Of a stretch of DNA of 64,000 nt, positions 36,853-46,642 are shown one piece after another. Origin of the DNA: Aliiroseovarius sp. F20344 (GTDB lineage: Bacteria > Pseudomonadota > Alphaproteobacteria > Rhodobacterales > Rhodobacteraceae); assembly GCF_023016155.1 (NCBI RefSeq), contig NZ_JALKBG010000003.1:1-64000 (forward strand). The letters run 5' to 3'. Below the pieces are notes generated by a model, which saw only the letters and a list, made by a program, of their open reading frames with translations, did not search any database and was not told where the DNA came from. Both the position numbers and the translations under genes were made by a program. Every line of letters begins with the position of its first letter. Position 1 is the stretch's first letter.

Positions 36853-37443
36853 ATGAGCCGTTTGGACGCAAAGACCATTGCGGTGTATGACACCCAAGCG
36901 AAAGAATATGCAGCCCGGCGTGCAAACCGCATCGAGCCCGGACTGACTGTTTTCACACCCAAACTTCGCCAAGGCGGGCATGTGCTTGATCTTGGCTGTG
37001 GCCCCGGCGACGCCTCTGTCCACTTTCTGAAGGCTGGTTTCACCGTTGACGCCGTGGATGCCAGCGCGTCGATGGTTGCCCTCACGCGCGAGCTGGGCGT
37101 CAACGCGCGCCAAGCCACGTTTGATCAGATCGATCAAGTAAATGCCTATGACGGGATATGGGCCAGCTATTCCTTGTTGCACGCCGCGCGCAGCGATATG
37201 CCGGACAATCTGGCCAGATTGCGCACTGCCCTAAAGCCCGGTGGCAAGCTGCACATCGGTCTGAAACTGGGAAGTGGAGAATCCCGCGATCCGATAGGCC
37301 GGTATTACACCTACTACGCGCTTGACGAGCTGATCGGTTTGCTGGAAACCGCTGGCTTTACACCCGAGGCTTGGGAAACAGAAGATGCTGTCGGCCTGGA
37401 TGGCAAAGCGTATCAAGGGATTTGGATGCACGCGAATGGCTGA
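36853..37443 (+). CDS. Class I SAM-dependent methyltransferase
   Basis: The 196-residue protein has motif [17 protein letters not shown] (residues 38-53), the acidic end of strand 2 in [11 protein letters not shown], and [19 protein letters not shown] in the motif II region. It belongs to the Methyltransf_25/11 group of small-molecule methyltransferases; the substrate is unknown. Its 3' end overlaps the rnhA start by eight bases, and it lies 49 bases after ispH. Confidence 0.85.
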   Translation: MSRLDAKTIAVYDTQAKEYAARRANRIEPGLTVFTPKLRQGGHVLDLGCGPGDASVHFLKAGFTVDAVDASASMVALTRELGVNARQATFDQIDQVNAYDGIWASYSLLHAARSDMPDNLARLRTALKPGGKLHIGLKLGSGESRDPIGRYYTYYALDELIGLLETAGFTPEAWETEDAVGLDGKAYQGIWMHANG

Positions 37444-37888
37444 GTTTTATGCATATACAGACGGGGCGTGTTCCGGCAATCCGGGCCCAGGGGGCTGGGG
37501 CACTTTGCTTCAGGCAAAGGAAGGTGAAACCGTCGTCAAGGAGCGCGAGTTAAAGGGTGGCGAGGCTTTGACCACCAACAACCAGATGGAGCTTATGGCA
37601 GCCATCATTGCGCTTGAAACCCTTGGCAAACCCTGCGCTATCACCGTGATTACAGACAGCACCTATGTGAAGAACGGCGTCACAGGCTGGATTCATGGAT
37701 GGAAAAAGAACGGTTGGCGAACCGCCGCGAAGAAGCCTGTGAAAAATGCTGAACTTTGGCAACGTCTGGACGAGGCGCAATCCCGCCATCACGTCACTTG
37801 GGAATGGGTGAAAGGGCATGCTGGCCACCCCGAAAACGAGCGCGCGGATGAGCTGGCCCGGGCAGGAATGGCGCCGTTTAAAGACTGA
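37436..37888 (+). CDS. rnhA: Ribonuclease HI
   Basis: RNase HI degrades the RNA strand of RNA-DNA hybrids. The 150-residue product has all four acidic catalytic residues: D9 in [17 protein letters not shown]52 in NNQMELMA, D74 in ITDSTYV and the last Asp in NERADELAR. The ATG at 37436 gives the standard start [10 protein letters not shown]; an upstream in-frame ATG would run inside the methyltransferase gene. Confidence 0.96.
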   Translation: MAEFYAYTDGACSGNPGPGGWGTLLQAKEGETVVKERELKGGEALTTNNQMELMAAIIALETLGKPCAITVITDSTYVKNGVTGWIHGWKKNGWRTAAKKPVKNAELWQRLDEAQSRHHVTWEWVKGHAGHPENERADELARAGMAPFKD

Positions 37889-37900
37889 AGTGTCTTGCCT

Positions 37901-38563
37901 TTAGAACTGCAACCAAAGCCCCATCCCAAACTCGCTTTCTTCAATGCCCTGCAAGCCGCGTGTATATTGCATAGTCAGATGACGGTTCGGATTGAGCTCC
38001 CACGCAACGGACGGTATCGCTTTCACGAAGGTCTTGTCGGGCGTCACCATCACATCCACGCCAAGCATCGCCATCAAGCGATCATGCGGCTTCAAACCCA
38101 ACACACCATAGCCGCCGTAGTCGGTTTCCAGCCCTTGCGTTGAAACGCTCGCGTAGACTTCAAGATCTGCCCAACCCGCCCCGAAGGGCGAGTCAAACCC
38201 GTAGCCAAAATGAAACCTTGGTTCGACCCGTGGGTCTTCGACAGGTCCGGCCAGTGTCAGGCTGATCGCTTTCTTCAATGGCTTGTCGTTGTCGGGAAAA
38301 TGCCATCGGGCCGACAGTTCATATTCGGTCGCTTCCAGCACAGCGAAATCATAAGTGATCTTGCCCGCGACTGTGATGTTGTGGCGAAGCCCATATTCGA
38401 CATAGGCCGTTCCAATCGGATAGCCTTGCAGCTGGTCCGTATCCTGCGTTGCCATGGCAGACACGAACACCTCACCTTTCTCGCGCGGCCATGCCCCAGC
38501 CATTGCCTGAACGGGGGTCACGCTGAGAAAAGGCAAAGAGAGGATGATCCATCGTATCCGCAT
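37901..38563 (-). CDS. Probable outer-membrane beta-barrel protein
   Basis: I do not recognise a named family. The 220-residue product has a signal peptide (MRIRWIILSLPFLSVTPVQA, cleavage near residue 20-23) and a body of alternating strands typical of a small barrel: EVFVSAMAT, AYVEYGLRHNITVAGKITYDF, YELSARWHF, DLEVYASVST and so on. The last residue is Phe (GLWLQF), the usual BamA recognition end of outer-membrane proteins. A transport or structural role cannot be assigned. It is convergent with rnhA. Confidence 0.65.
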   Translation of the reverse strand: MRIRWIILSLPFLSVTPVQAMAGAWPREKGEVFVSAMATQDTDQLQGYPIGTAYVEYGLRHNITVAGKITYDFAVLEATEYELSARWHFPDNDKPLKKAISLTLAGPVEDPRVEPRFHFGYGFDSPFGAGWADLEVYASVSTQGLETDYGGYGVLGLKPHDRLMAMLGVDVMVTPDKTFVKAIPSVAWELNPNRHLTMQYTRGLQGIEESEFGMGLWLQF

Positions 38564-38598
38564 GAAACTGATTGTGCGGAATGAAGGTTAACCGTGTC

Positions 38599-38838
38599 TT
38601 AACTGCGCCCGGAAAACCGCTGCCACAGCCAGATGACAAAAATCGCCCCTAGCAGGGCACCAATGGCTCCGAATGCAAAGCTGCCGATGGCCAGTAGGAA
38701 CCGCATCAGCACCCCGCTGATCAATGCCCCGCCGACACCAATGGCAATCGTTGTAGGAACGTCAGTTCGTACATCCATGATGCGCGTGGCAAGAAAACCC
38801 GCGGCAGCACCAACTATGATCAGTAACAAAAACGGCAT
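38599..38838 (-). CDS. GlsB/YeaQ/YmgE-like small membrane protein
   Basis: A 79-residue protein with three hydrophobic segments and repeated glycines (IIVGAAAGFLATRIM, TIAIGVGGALISGVLM, FGAIGALLGAIFVIWLW), in the style of the transglycosylase-associated GlsB/YeaQ family of stress-related inner-membrane proteins. Function is unknown. It sits between the barrel protein and fmt on the same strand, 38 bases from fmt. Confidence 0.65.
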   Translation of the reverse strand: MPFLLLIIVGAAAGFLATRIMDVRTDVPTTIAIGVGGALISGVLMRFLLAIGSFAFGAIGALLGAIFVIWLWQRFSGRS

Positions 38839-38876
38839 GGCATCAATATGGGGTCAGACCCGATGAATTGAAAGGG

Positions 38877-39776
38877 TCAACTGACCTGATTTGGCATCTC
38901 AAACCCACGTAGGAAGTCTTCGGCATCCATTGCCCTTTTGCCGGGGCGTTGTGCGCGCAACACTTCAACTGCTCCTTCGCCGCAAGCAATGGTCAGACCT
39001 GACAACACCTGTCCCGGCGCGCCGTCCCCTTGCACTAGGCGAGAGGCAAGAAGCTTCACCTGCTCGCCTACCATGACGCATTTCGCGCCGGGAAAGGGCG
39101 ATAGGCCACGGATAAGGCGATCGACCTCGACCGCCGGGCGGGCCCAATCGATCTGGGCCTCAGCCTTGTCGATCTTATGGGCATAGGTGACCCCATCTTC
39201 CGGCTGCACTTCTGGAGAAAGCTCTGGCAGTCTGGCCAAAGCCTCGACGATCATACGCGCACCCATGGCGGACAAGCGGTCATGCAACAGGGCTGTGGTT
39301 TCTTCGGCGCCAATCGGCGTCACTTCGCGCAGCAAGACTGGTCCAGTGTCCAACCCGGCCTCCATCTGCATGATGCAGATCCCGGTTTCCGCATCCCCGG
39401 CCATAATCGCACGATGGATAGGAGCCGCCCCGCGCCAGCGCGGCAGAAGAGAGGCATGAATGTTCAGACACCCATGTTTCGGAGCATCTAGAACGGCTTG
39501 GGGTAGGATCAAGCCATAGGCCACCACCACCGCCGCATCTGCGTTCAGATCAGCGAAGGCGGATTGTTCCTCCGCGCCCTTCAGTGACACTGGATGACGC
39601 ACGTCCAGCCCCAGCTCCAGAGCACGCGCGTGCACAGGTCCGGGGCGATCTTTCTTGCCGCGACCCGCAGGGCGTGGGGGCTGGCAATAAACGGCGGCGA
39701 TATCATGTCCAGCCTCGACAAGTGCTTCCAACACCGGGACCGAGAAATCAGGAGAGCCCATGAACACAAGTCTCAT
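38877..39776 (-). CDS. fmt: Methionyl-tRNA formyltransferase
   Basis: Fmt formylates initiator Met-tRNA with 10-formyl-THF. The 299-residue protein begins [19 protein letters not shown], has the folate-binding and catalytic motif [21 protein letters not shown] (Asn/His near 108-110) and the Asp of GLDTGPVL, with the C-terminal tRNA-binding domain ending near FEMPNQVS. It overlaps the deformylase-like gene by four bases, so formylation and deformylation genes form one operon: def, def-like, fmt. Confidence 0.96.
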   Translation of the reverse strand: MRLVFMGSPDFSVPVLEALVEAGHDIAAVYCQPPRPAGRGKKDRPGPVHARALELGLDVRHPVSLKGAEEQSAFADLNADAAVVVAYGLILPQAVLDAPKHGCLNIHASLLPRWRGAAPIHRAIMAGDAETGICIMQMEAGLDTGPVLLREVTPIGAEETTALLHDRLSAMGARMIVEALARLPELSPEVQPEDGVTYAHKIDKAEAQIDWARPAVEVDRLIRGLSPFPGAKCVMVGEQVKLLASRLVQGDGAPGQVLSGLTIACGEGAVEVLRAQRPGKRAMDAEDFLRGFEMPNQVS

Positions 39777-40270
39777 CGGTTGAGCTTCCTTGCTTTTTTC
39801 ACCAGCATTTCGCGCTTGGTACGCGACAGGTGATCAACAAACACTTTGCCGTTCAGATGGTCGATTTGGTGCTGCACGGACGTGGCCCAGATGTTCACGA
39901 AATCACGCTCTTCAACGTCGCCTTGTTCGTTTAGAAAGCGCACCGTGACAGCGCGAGGGCGTTCGATGACCGCCGACACTCCGGGAAGATTCGGGCTGGC
40001 CTCTTGATGCTCTCGCACCTGTGTGGAGGCATGCAAAATCTCTGGGTTTGCCATGCAGATGGCCTGCCCCCGTTCTTCAGAAGCGTCAACAACGCAAAGG
40101 CGCTGCATGATCCCAAGCTGCGGAGCCGCAAGACCAACGCCGGGCATGGTGTCCATTGCCTCGATCATCTCATCCCAAATGGCACGAGTTTCGTCCGTCA
40201 CGGCCTCAACCGGTTCGGCAGCGGTGCGCAGACACTTGTGCGGATATTTCACATAAGGACGGTGGGTCAC
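39773..40270 (-). CDS. Peptide deformylase-like protein, probably inactive
   Basis: The 165-residue protein is clearly of the peptide deformylase family, with motif I GVGLAAPQ at residues 44-51. Motif II, normally EGCLS, reads EASPN (90-94), so the metal-binding Cys is Ser. Motif III, normally HExxDH, reads HQIDH (134-138), so the catalytic Glu is Gln. The two metal histidines remain. Loss of both key residues makes deformylase activity unlikely; the protein may bind nascent chains or formyl peptides. It overlaps the normal def gene and fmt by four bases on each side. Confidence 0.9.
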   Translation of the reverse strand: MTHRPYVKYPHKCLRTAAEPVEAVTDETRAIWDEMIEAMDTMPGVGLAAPQLGIMQRLCVVDASEERGQAICMANPEILHASTQVREHQEASPNLPGVSAVIERPRAVTVRFLNEQGDVEERDFVNIWATSVQHQIDHLNGKVFVDHLSRTKREMLVKKARKLNR

Positions 40271-40788
40271 GACCGCGCCAGCTCGCGTTTCAGCTTTTGC
40301 ATTTTGCGGGTGATCATCTGGCGCTTCAGTGGCTTCAGATAGTCAATGAACAGCTTGCCATTCAGGTGGTCGATCTCGTGCTGCACACAGGTGGCCCACA
40401 ACCCATCGAATTCCCGTTCCTGAACGTTCCCATCGCGATCCAGCCAGCGCACGCTCACCTCTTTCGGGCGGGTCACTTCTGCGAATTGTTCCGGGATCGA
40501 TAGGCACCCTTCCTCGTATACATTCAGGTCGTCCGAGGACTGAATGACCTCGGGATTGAACATGATCATGGGCTGCGGTGGTTCGTTTTCGTCGCGCACG
40601 CAATCCAGCACAATCAACCGCTTCAGAACGCCAATCTGCGGCGCGGCCAGGCCAATACCCGGTGCGTCATACATGGTTTCCAACATGTCATCAGCCAGCA
40701 CCCGCAAGTCGTCAGACAAGTCAGGCACAGCTTCAGCCACCTTTTTCAGGCGCGGGTCAGGGTGAATAAGGATCGGTTTGATGGTCAT
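40267..40788 (-). CDS. def: Peptide deformylase
   Basis: Def removes the N-formyl group from new proteins. The roughly 173-residue product has all three motifs intact: GIGLAAPQ, EGCLSIPEQ and HEIDHLNGKLF. The start MTIKPILIHPDPRLKK (40788) matches the family; an ATG at 40806 preceded by AGGCGA would add six residues and cannot be excluded. It is the first gene of a def, def-like, fmt operon and is divergent from the PatB gene. Confidence 0.95.
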   Translation of the reverse strand: MTIKPILIHPDPRLKKVAEAVPDLSDDLRVLADDMLETMYDAPGIGLAAPQIGVLKRLIVLDCVRDENEPPQPMIMFNPEVIQSSDDLNVYEEGCLSIPEQFAEVTRPKEVSVRWLDRDGNVQEREFDGLWATCVQHEIDHLNGKLFIDYLKPLKRQMITRKMQKLKRELARS

Positions 40789-40890
40789 GTGCAGCATGTA
40801 GGACATGCTTTCGCCTGGTGCAATGGTCCGCTTGCACCTGCGGGCAAAGCCGCTAACCTGCGCGAAAGATCAGGCCTTAAGGAATGCACT

Positions 40891-42063
40891 ATGAATTTTG
40901 ACGAGATCATCGAACGTCGCGGCACCTATTCGTCGAAATGGGACAAGATGGAACAGTTGTTTGGCGTGTCACAAAAAGACGGGTTGTCGATGTGGACGGC
41001 CGATAGCGATTATCAGACCGCCCCTTGCGTCATAGCAGCCGCGCAAAAGGCCATTGATCACGGTGTCTTCGGCTATTCCTGGGAATACGACGCTTATAAA
41101 GAGGCCGTTGCATGGTGGATGAAAACACGTCACGGCTGGGACGTCGATCCAAGCTGGGTTCTTAGCACGCAGGGCCTTGGCAATGCCGTCGCACTGTCCA
41201 TTCAGATTTGGAGCGAACCGGGGGAGGGTGTGGTTGTCTTCACCCCGGTCTATCATGAGTTCGCCATGAAGATCGGCAAGAATGACCGCAAGGTTGTCGA
41301 ATGCCCACTTAAGCTGGAAAACGATCGTTACGAGCTGGATCTTGAGGATGCCCAGTCACGGCTGACCGGCAATGAAAAGATCATCCTCTGGTGCTCGCCG
41401 CAAAACCCGTCAGGCCGCGTTTGGACAAAAGACGAACTGAAAGCTGTCGCTGCCTTCGCCGAAAAGAACGACCTGCTGCTTGTGTCCGACGAAATTCACC
41501 AAGACCTTGTGTATGCGGGCAATACATTCATCCCAACCGCAGTCGCCGCACCCGAGGCGACGCCTCGTTTGGTGACCCTGACTGCGGCTTCCAAGACATT
41601 CAACATTGCAGGTCAGCGCACGGGGAACGTAATCATCGAAGACGAGACCTTGCGTGAAGCATTGCGCAAGAAACTATACACCATGGACTACGGGCCGGGC
41701 ATGCTGGCCGTTTCGATGATCACTGCCGCTTATTCGCCTGAAGGCGCCAAATGGGTGGATGCGCAAATGGATCACCTTGCCCGCAACAAAGCCATTTTTG
41801 ATGAAGGCATCAATGCGATACCGGGCCTTAAATCCATGCCACTTCAAGCGACCTATCTGGCGTGGGTCGATTTCTCGGACACCGGCATGACCCATGATGA
41901 AGTCATCGCGCGCATCCGCGACGATGCAAAGATCGCTGTGAGTCCCGGGCCGTCATTCGGTACAGGCGGCGAAGGCTTCCAACGCTTCAACCTGGCCACA
42001 CAAGGCGCGCGGGTCGAGGACGCCGTCGCCCGCATGCAGCGTGCATTTTCGGATTTGCAGTAA
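40891..42063 (+). CDS. PatB-type aminotransferase/cystathionine beta-lyase
   Basis: This PLP-dependent C-S lyase of the MalY/PatB group splits cystathionine or related thioethers to a thiol, pyruvate and ammonia. The 390-residue protein has the PLP lysine K235 in TAASKTFNIAG, the Asp of VSDEIHQDL, the Asn/Pro stretch CSPQNPSGRVWT, and the family N terminus MNFDEIIERRGTYSSKWD. The start at ATG 40891 follows from that N terminus. In marine bacteria such lyases may act on sulfur metabolites, but the substrate is not determined. It ends in a strong terminator. Confidence 0.87.
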   Translation: MNFDEIIERRGTYSSKWDKMEQLFGVSQKDGLSMWTADSDYQTAPCVIAAAQKAIDHGVFGYSWEYDAYKEAVAWWMKTRHGWDVDPSWVLSTQGLGNAVALSIQIWSEPGEGVVVFTPVYHEFAMKIGKNDRKVVECPLKLENDRYELDLEDAQSRLTGNEKIILWCSPQNPSGRVWTKDELKAVAAFAEKNDLLLVSDEIHQDLVYAGNTFIPTAVAAPEATPRLVTLTAASKTFNIAGQRTGNVIIEDETLREALRKKLYTMDYGPGMLAVSMITAAYSPEGAKWVDAQMDHLARNKAIFDEGINAIPGLKSMPLQATYLAWVDFSDTGMTHDEVIARIRDDAKIAVSPGPSFGTGGEGFQRFNLATQGARVEDAVARMQRAFSDLQ

Positions 42064-42111
42064 CAAACAAAAGGCCCGCGCAGCTTTCGCACGCGCGGGC
42101 CCTTTGTTTGT
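42063..42111 (+). terminator. Bidirectional terminator after PatB gene
   Basis: A long hairpin pairs AACAAACAAAAGGCCCGCGC with GCGCGGGCCCTTTGTTTG around a ten-base loop, nearly perfect over 17-19 pairs. It lies between convergent genes and has T-rich ends on both strands. Confidence 0.85.
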
Positions 42112-42120
42112 ATTTCAGAG

Positions 42121-42471
42121 CTACTGCCCTTCGATCAATGCAACGGGTGCGTTGTCTTCACGGGCATAGTCGCGGGGCACAGCGTCATGCGCTTCGGCCT
42201 TGCGTTTGAATTCGTACTTCATCTGACCCTCTTCCTCTTCCGAGGCGATGATCAGACACTGATAGAGATGCCGTGACCCGTCATACAGGTCCACCAGCCC
42301 ACGCAAATGCGGCGCACGTTCAGCGTCCAGCGCGAATCCCGTTTCCCAGAACTTCAACACCGGAAACACTTCTTCGTTCACACGAATACGCAAACGGCTT
42401 TTCTTTTTAAGGTCTTTCTTGCGTGCAGCTTCCAGCCCCTCGCGCACCTCTTTCGGCAAAAACTCAAGCAT
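42121..42471 (-). CDS. Conserved hypothetical protein
   Basis: I do not recognise a domain. The 116-residue protein is charged, with a basic stretch near the N terminus (EAARKKDLKKKSRLRIRV) followed by a beta-rich core (EEVFPVLKFWETGFALDAE, GLVDLYDGSRHLYQCLIIAS) and a charged C terminus (YEFKRKAEAHDAVPRDY). It looks like a small cytoplasmic beta protein. It is monocistronic by spacing, with about 100 bases to the photolyase gene. Confidence 0.7.
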   Translation of the reverse strand: MLEFLPKEVREGLEAARKKDLKKKSRLRIRVNEEVFPVLKFWETGFALDAERAPHLRGLVDLYDGSRHLYQCLIIASEEEEGQMKYEFKRKAEAHDAVPRDYAREDNAPVALIEGQ

Positions 42472-42573
42472 CCATCCATCCCCATATCGCAGGCGTTCAT
42501 CATGCCATAAGAATTGTAACGGTCAAGTTAGCCAGAATTCTTGGTGTCGTTTTTCCCGGCCTTCCTGCTCGAC

Positions 42574-44003
42574 CTACAACGTTTCAAAAGCAGCCAACGC
42601 TGCCGCACGGGCGCTGGCATGATCGACAATGGGATGGGGATAGGTGAAGCCCAAAGCTACATTCGCATTGTCCAAAACCGGACCCGGAGCTTGCCAAGGC
42701 GCTCCAAGGTATTTGTTAGGAAGATCCGCCAATTCAGGCACCCAGCGGCGGATATAGTCGCCATCCGGATCAAACTTGATTGCCTGCGTGATCGGATTGA
42801 AAATTCGAAAATAAGGAGCAGCATCCGCCCCGCAGCCCGCCACCCATTGCCAGCTTGCAGCATTCGATGCCACGTCAGCATCCAACAATGTGTCGTGGAA
42901 CCACGCAAGCCCCGCGCGCCAGTTCACCCGCAAATGCTTGATTAAGAACGAGGCGACGATCATCCGCACGCGGTTGTGCATTGTGCCGGTCTGCCACAGC
43001 TCGCGCATTCCCGCATCCACGATTGGGTACCCGGTCTGCCCCCGCTGCCACGCGGCCAGATCTTTGGGATCATCAAGCCATGGGAAGGGGGTAAACTTCT
43101 GCTGGAATTCATCGGCAGCCAGAGTTGGATTGTGGAACAGCAAATAGGCCGCGAACTCTCGCCAGCCGACTTCGGCCAGAAATTTAGCACCGTCCCTTTG
43201 CCCAACATCTCCCAGCCCCTCGGCCCGGCGTAGGCTTGCCAAGATCTGGCGCGGGGTGATTTCACCCGTTTGCAAATGGGGCGACAGATTCGACACGTTC
43301 TCGGCCGCTGGGAAGTCTCGGCCCTGCGCATAGCCCTTCGCGCGCGTTTCCAAAAAACCGTCCAACCGCGCCATTGCACCGGCTTCGCCCGGCGTCCAAT
43401 GCGGCCCAAATCCTGCAGCCCAATTCGGGCGTGTGGGTAGAAACCCCAACCCTCCAAGGCGTCCGAAGACAGATCCCGCAGAAACTTTACGTTAGGCACC
43501 GGCAATGGAGCCGTAACCATGTCCATTTGCGTCAGACAGGCCCGCCAGAAGGGCGAAAAGACGCGAAACGGCGTGCCCGTTTTGGTTTTAACCTGCCACG
43601 GCTCGAACAAATACCTTCCCGCATGGCTTTCCGCGAAGATGCTCTTATTTTGCAGATGCGCTTTCAACGCCGTATCCGCCGCGATGGCATTCGGCGTATA
43701 ACGACGGGACCAATGAACCGCATCCGCTCCTGTCGCGCGGATAACGTCATCCAACACGTCCTGCGTCTTACCCGCCCGCAGCACAAGCTGCCCGCCAAGA
43801 TCAGCAACCTGTCGGCCCAGTACGGCCAGAGAATGAAACAGCCACCAAAATTGCGCCCCGCCCATCGGGTCGGGCGCGTCAGGGTCGTTCACATAAAGGC
43901 AAATGACGGGTTTTCCATCTATCGCTGCAGCGGTTAGGGCAGCGTGATCTGACAAGCGCAGATCATTGCGGAACAGTAGGATTGCGGGGCGGGACGTGCT
44001 CAT
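42574..44003 (-). pseudogene. Deoxyribodipyrimidine photolyase split by a -1 frameshift
   Basis: Photolyase repairs UV-made pyrimidine dimers with light, FAD and an antenna. The first frame (44003 to about 43440) encodes the N-terminal alpha/beta domain: ILLFRNDLRLSDHAAL, VHWSRRYTP, VFSPFWRACL. The second frame, offset by -1 and read from near 43449 to 42574, encodes the FAD domain: SNLSPHLQTGEITP, WREFAAYLLFHNP, WQRGQTGYPIVDAGMREL, NRVRMIVASFLIKHL and WQWVAGCGADAAPYFRIFNP. Joined at GGG-TTT-C (43446-43440) the protein reads EGWGFLPTRPNW and is about 475 residues, normal length. No other break is seen. It is a recent single-base deletion, a sequencing error, or programmed frameshifting. Confidence 0.85.
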
Positions 44004-44054
44004 GGAGGCCTCAAAGGTAGGACATAGAGTATACGTCCCGCCCCCGCATTTAGA

Positions 44055-44846
44055 TCAGGTATTGTGATCCTCGACCAGATCAACCCCAACCACTGGACGC
44101 AGCACGTGGGGCTTTGCCGGGTCATAAAGTGCTGAATCCTTGAAGTCGCGACCACGATCCAGTGCTGGTCCAACCAAAATCAACGCGGTGCGGGTGATCT
44201 TCTCAGCGCGCACTTTCTTGCGGATATCCGCGATGGTGCCGCGAATGAACATCTCGTCCGACCAGCCGACACGATAGGCGACGACGACCGGGCAATCCTC
44301 GCCATAGTACGGCGCCAACACCCGCTCGATTTCACGCATGTTACGCACCGCCAGATGGATGGCCAACGTCGCGCCGGTTTTGGCGAAGTTTTCCAAAGTT
44401 TCGCCCTCGGGCATCGACGTCGACTGCATCGACATACGCGTCAGAACGATGGACTGTGCGATTTCCGGGATGGTCAGTTCCTGTCCCAAAGCCGCAGCCG
44501 CAGCCGCATAGGCCGGTACGCCGGGAATGACTTGATAGTCGATGCCATCTGCGTTCAAGCGACGGATCTGTTCAGCAATGGCACCATAAAGCGACGGGTC
44601 GCCGGAATGCACGCGGGCGACGTCTTCGCCACGCGCATGCGCTGCTTTGATCTCGGCATGGGTGTCATCCAACGTCATCGCGGCGGTGTCCATGACCTTC
44701 GCGCCTTCGGGTGCACAGGCGACAACCTGCGGCGGGACCAGAGACCCCGCGTAGAGGCACACCGGACACTCGCCGATAACTCGCTGGGCTTTCAAGGTCA
44801 GAAGCTCGGGATCGCCGGGGCCGGCACCAATGAAATAGACGGTCAT
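44055..44846 (-). CDS. cobM: Precorrin-4 C11-methyltransferase
   Basis: CobM adds the C11 methyl group in corrin synthesis, using SAM. The 263-residue tetrapyrrole methylase starts MTVYFIGAGPGDPELLTLKA, has CLYAGSLVPP, the GDPSLYGAIAEQ motif, and the family signature VIPGVPAYAAAAAALGQELTIPEIAQSIVLTR (first part near 105-118). It overlaps the upstream cbiG-cobJ gene by four bases and is the last clear gene of the cob operon; the photolyase start follows after 51 bases. Confidence 0.95.
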   Translation of the reverse strand: MTVYFIGAGPGDPELLTLKAQRVIGECPVCLYAGSLVPPQVVACAPEGAKVMDTAAMTLDDTHAEIKAAHARGEDVARVHSGDPSLYGAIAEQIRRLNADGIDYQVIPGVPAYAAAAAALGQELTIPEIAQSIVLTRMSMQSTSMPEGETLENFAKTGATLAIHLAVRNMREIERVLAPYYGEDCPVVVAYRVGWSDEMFIRGTIADIRKKVRAEKITRTALILVGPALDRGRDFKDSALYDPAKPHVLRPVVGVDLVEDHNT

Positions 44847-46642
44847 GACAGGTCTCCATCAATGCGACGGGCATAGCCGCGCGGGGTAAACATACGGGGG
44901 CCTTCGCCCAGTTGCGCCAGACGCGAGTTCGACGATCCGACCAGCACGACGGTCAGCATGTCGACTTCATCCACCTGCAATTCGTCCAGACGGCGATAGC
45001 GGATGTTTTCGGTCGGACGGCCAAGGTTCGACGCCAGCATGACAGGCGTGTCCGCCGGGCGGTGCTTCAACAGGATGTCGCGGGCTTCGGCCAACAGGGT
45101 ACGGCGCTTCATAGAAACCGGGTTGTAGAAGGCAATCACGAAATCACCCTCGGCCGCGGCATGCAGACGCTTCACGATATCCTCGCGATGGGTCAGCAGA
45201 TCCGACAGAGAGATGGCGCAGAAGTCGTGGCCCAACGGGGCGCCTGCACGGGCGGCTGCACCCTGCAGCGCGGACACGCCGGGTGTGGAAACCACTTCGA
45301 CCCGACGCGCTGCATCGGTCACGCCCTTCTCGTCTTCCGAGCGGTCCAGAAGTTCATAGACCAGCGCGCCCATCGCATAGATGCCCGCGTCACCAGAACA
45401 GACCAGCGCCACGTTCTTGCCTTTGCCCGCCTGTTCCAGCGCGTAACGGCAGCGGTCTTCCTCGCCGCCCAGCGGGAAGTCGGACCGGGTCTTGCCTGCG
45501 GCCAACGGGCCGATTAGGTCGATATAGAGGCCATAGCCCACCAGCTCCTCGGCCTCTTGCAACAGGTGGCTGGCTTCCGGTGTGCGCCATGTGTGCTGGC
45601 CCGGCCCGATCGAGACGATGGACAGCTTGCCACGGGTGCGGCCGCGCATCTCGGTGATCGGTTGGGGTGCACGTGCGATGGCGCAGGTGGTGTTGGCGGT
45701 TTTGACCTTCTCGACAACCAGTTCGGCATCCGGTCCGGCTGCCGCCAGAGCCGCGCCTTCCGATACGCCATGGCACCCCACCTCTTCGAACACTACGTCC
45801 GAGGGGTTTCCCAGACGTGCGGTCTCGGCTTCCAGTTCTTCGGCGGTAAACACGCGGAAGGGCACACCCAAACGGCGGGCCAAATCGTTCATTGCGCGTT
45901 CGTCCGCTTTCAGGTCAAGCGAGGTGACGCAGGCAATTGCCTCGGGTGCGATGTTGGCAGCAGCCAATTGCTCGGACACGTTCTGCCACAGCTCTTCGGG
46001 GTCGGCATTGCGCGCACAACCCACGCCCAGCGCGAAGCGCTGCGGGTGATAGGCCAGACGGGTCGAGCCGGTGTCGACCGGTGCTTCCGACACAACCAAT
46101 TCGACCGAACCGCCTGCGTCTTCAATGTCAAAAATGTTCTCGCCCACGATGGACACGCCAGCGCCAGACAAGAGTTCCGCCATGGCTTCTTTGGCGTCGC
46201 TCTGATTGGCCAAACGATAGCCCACAGGTGGCTCGTCCAGCGCCACGCCCATCGACACGTCGCCGGCCGTGGTCACAGCAGCCGTCGCACCGATCTCGGT
46301 GGCAATCCGCGAGGCAAGACGGTTCGCCCCACGATGCCCACCCAGCAGAGGCAACACGGCGGAACCATCATCTGCCACGGCCACAACCGGTGGCTCGGCC
46401 AGTTTGTTGGCAAGGATCGGAGCCACGGCACGGATTAGGATGCCTGCGGCGCAGACGCCCACAATCGGCGTGCCTGCTGCAAACAGCATGCGCACGTGAT
46501 CCAGCGCGTTGGGGAAGAACGCATCAGCGTTTTCGACACGGCCTTCACGGCCATGGACCTGTGCGCCCAGATGTTTGGCGACCCGATGGGCCAAAGCCTC
46601 GCCCGAAGAGTTCAGGCAAATTACGACAGGCGTTACAGCCAT
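44843..46642 (-). CDS. cobJ: CbiG-CobJ fusion: corrin ring-contraction protein
   Basis: The 599-residue protein joins two corrin functions. Residues about 50-125 are CbiG N-terminal (GTPIVGVCAAGILIRAVAPIL, LLGGHRGANRLASRIA), about 203-325 are CbiG C-terminal/CobE (FALGVGCARNADPEEL, GCHGVSEGAALAAAG), and about 340-595 are the C17-methyltransferase CobJ (LSIVSIGPGQHTWRTPEA, GDAGIYAMG, STPGVSALQGAAARAGAPLGHDF). CobJ methylates C17 with ring contraction. CbiG opens the acetyl lactone in the anaerobic pathway, so its fusion is of interest beside the aerobic-type names of the neighbours. It overlaps cobI by ten bases and cobM by four. Confidence 0.92.
   Translation of the reverse strand: MAVTPVVICLNSSGEALAHRVAKHLGAQVHGREGRVENADAFFPNALDHVRMLFAAGTPIVGVCAAGILIRAVAPILANKLAEPPVVAVADDGSAVLPLLGGHRGANRLASRIATEIGATAAVTTAGDVSMGVALDEPPVGYRLANQSDAKEAMAELLSGAGVSIVGENIFDIEDAGGSVELVVSEAPVDTGSTRLAYHPQRFALGVGCARNADPEELWQNVSEQLAAANIAPEAIACVTSLDLKADERAMNDLARRLGVPFRVFTAEELEAETARLGNPSDVVFEEVGCHGVSEGAALAAAGPDAELVVEKVKTANTTCAIARAPQPITEMRGRTRGKLSIVSIGPGQHTWRTPEASHLLQEAEELVGYGLYIDLIGPLAAGKTRSDFPLGGEEDRCRYALEQAGKGKNVALVCSGDAGIYAMGALVYELLDRSEDEKGVTDAARRVEVVSTPGVSALQGAAARAGAPLGHDFCAISLSDLLTHREDIVKRLHAAAEGDFVIAFYNPVSMKRRTLLAEARDILLKHRPADTPVMLASNLGRPTENIRYRRLDELQVDEVDMLTVVLVGSSNSRLAQLGEGPRMFTPRGYARRIDGDLS

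Noticed and set aside
45390-45776. Additional minus-strand open frames inside cbiG-cobJ
   Set aside because: Out-of-frame shadows of a high-GC gene with low-complexity Arg/Gly composition and no motif.
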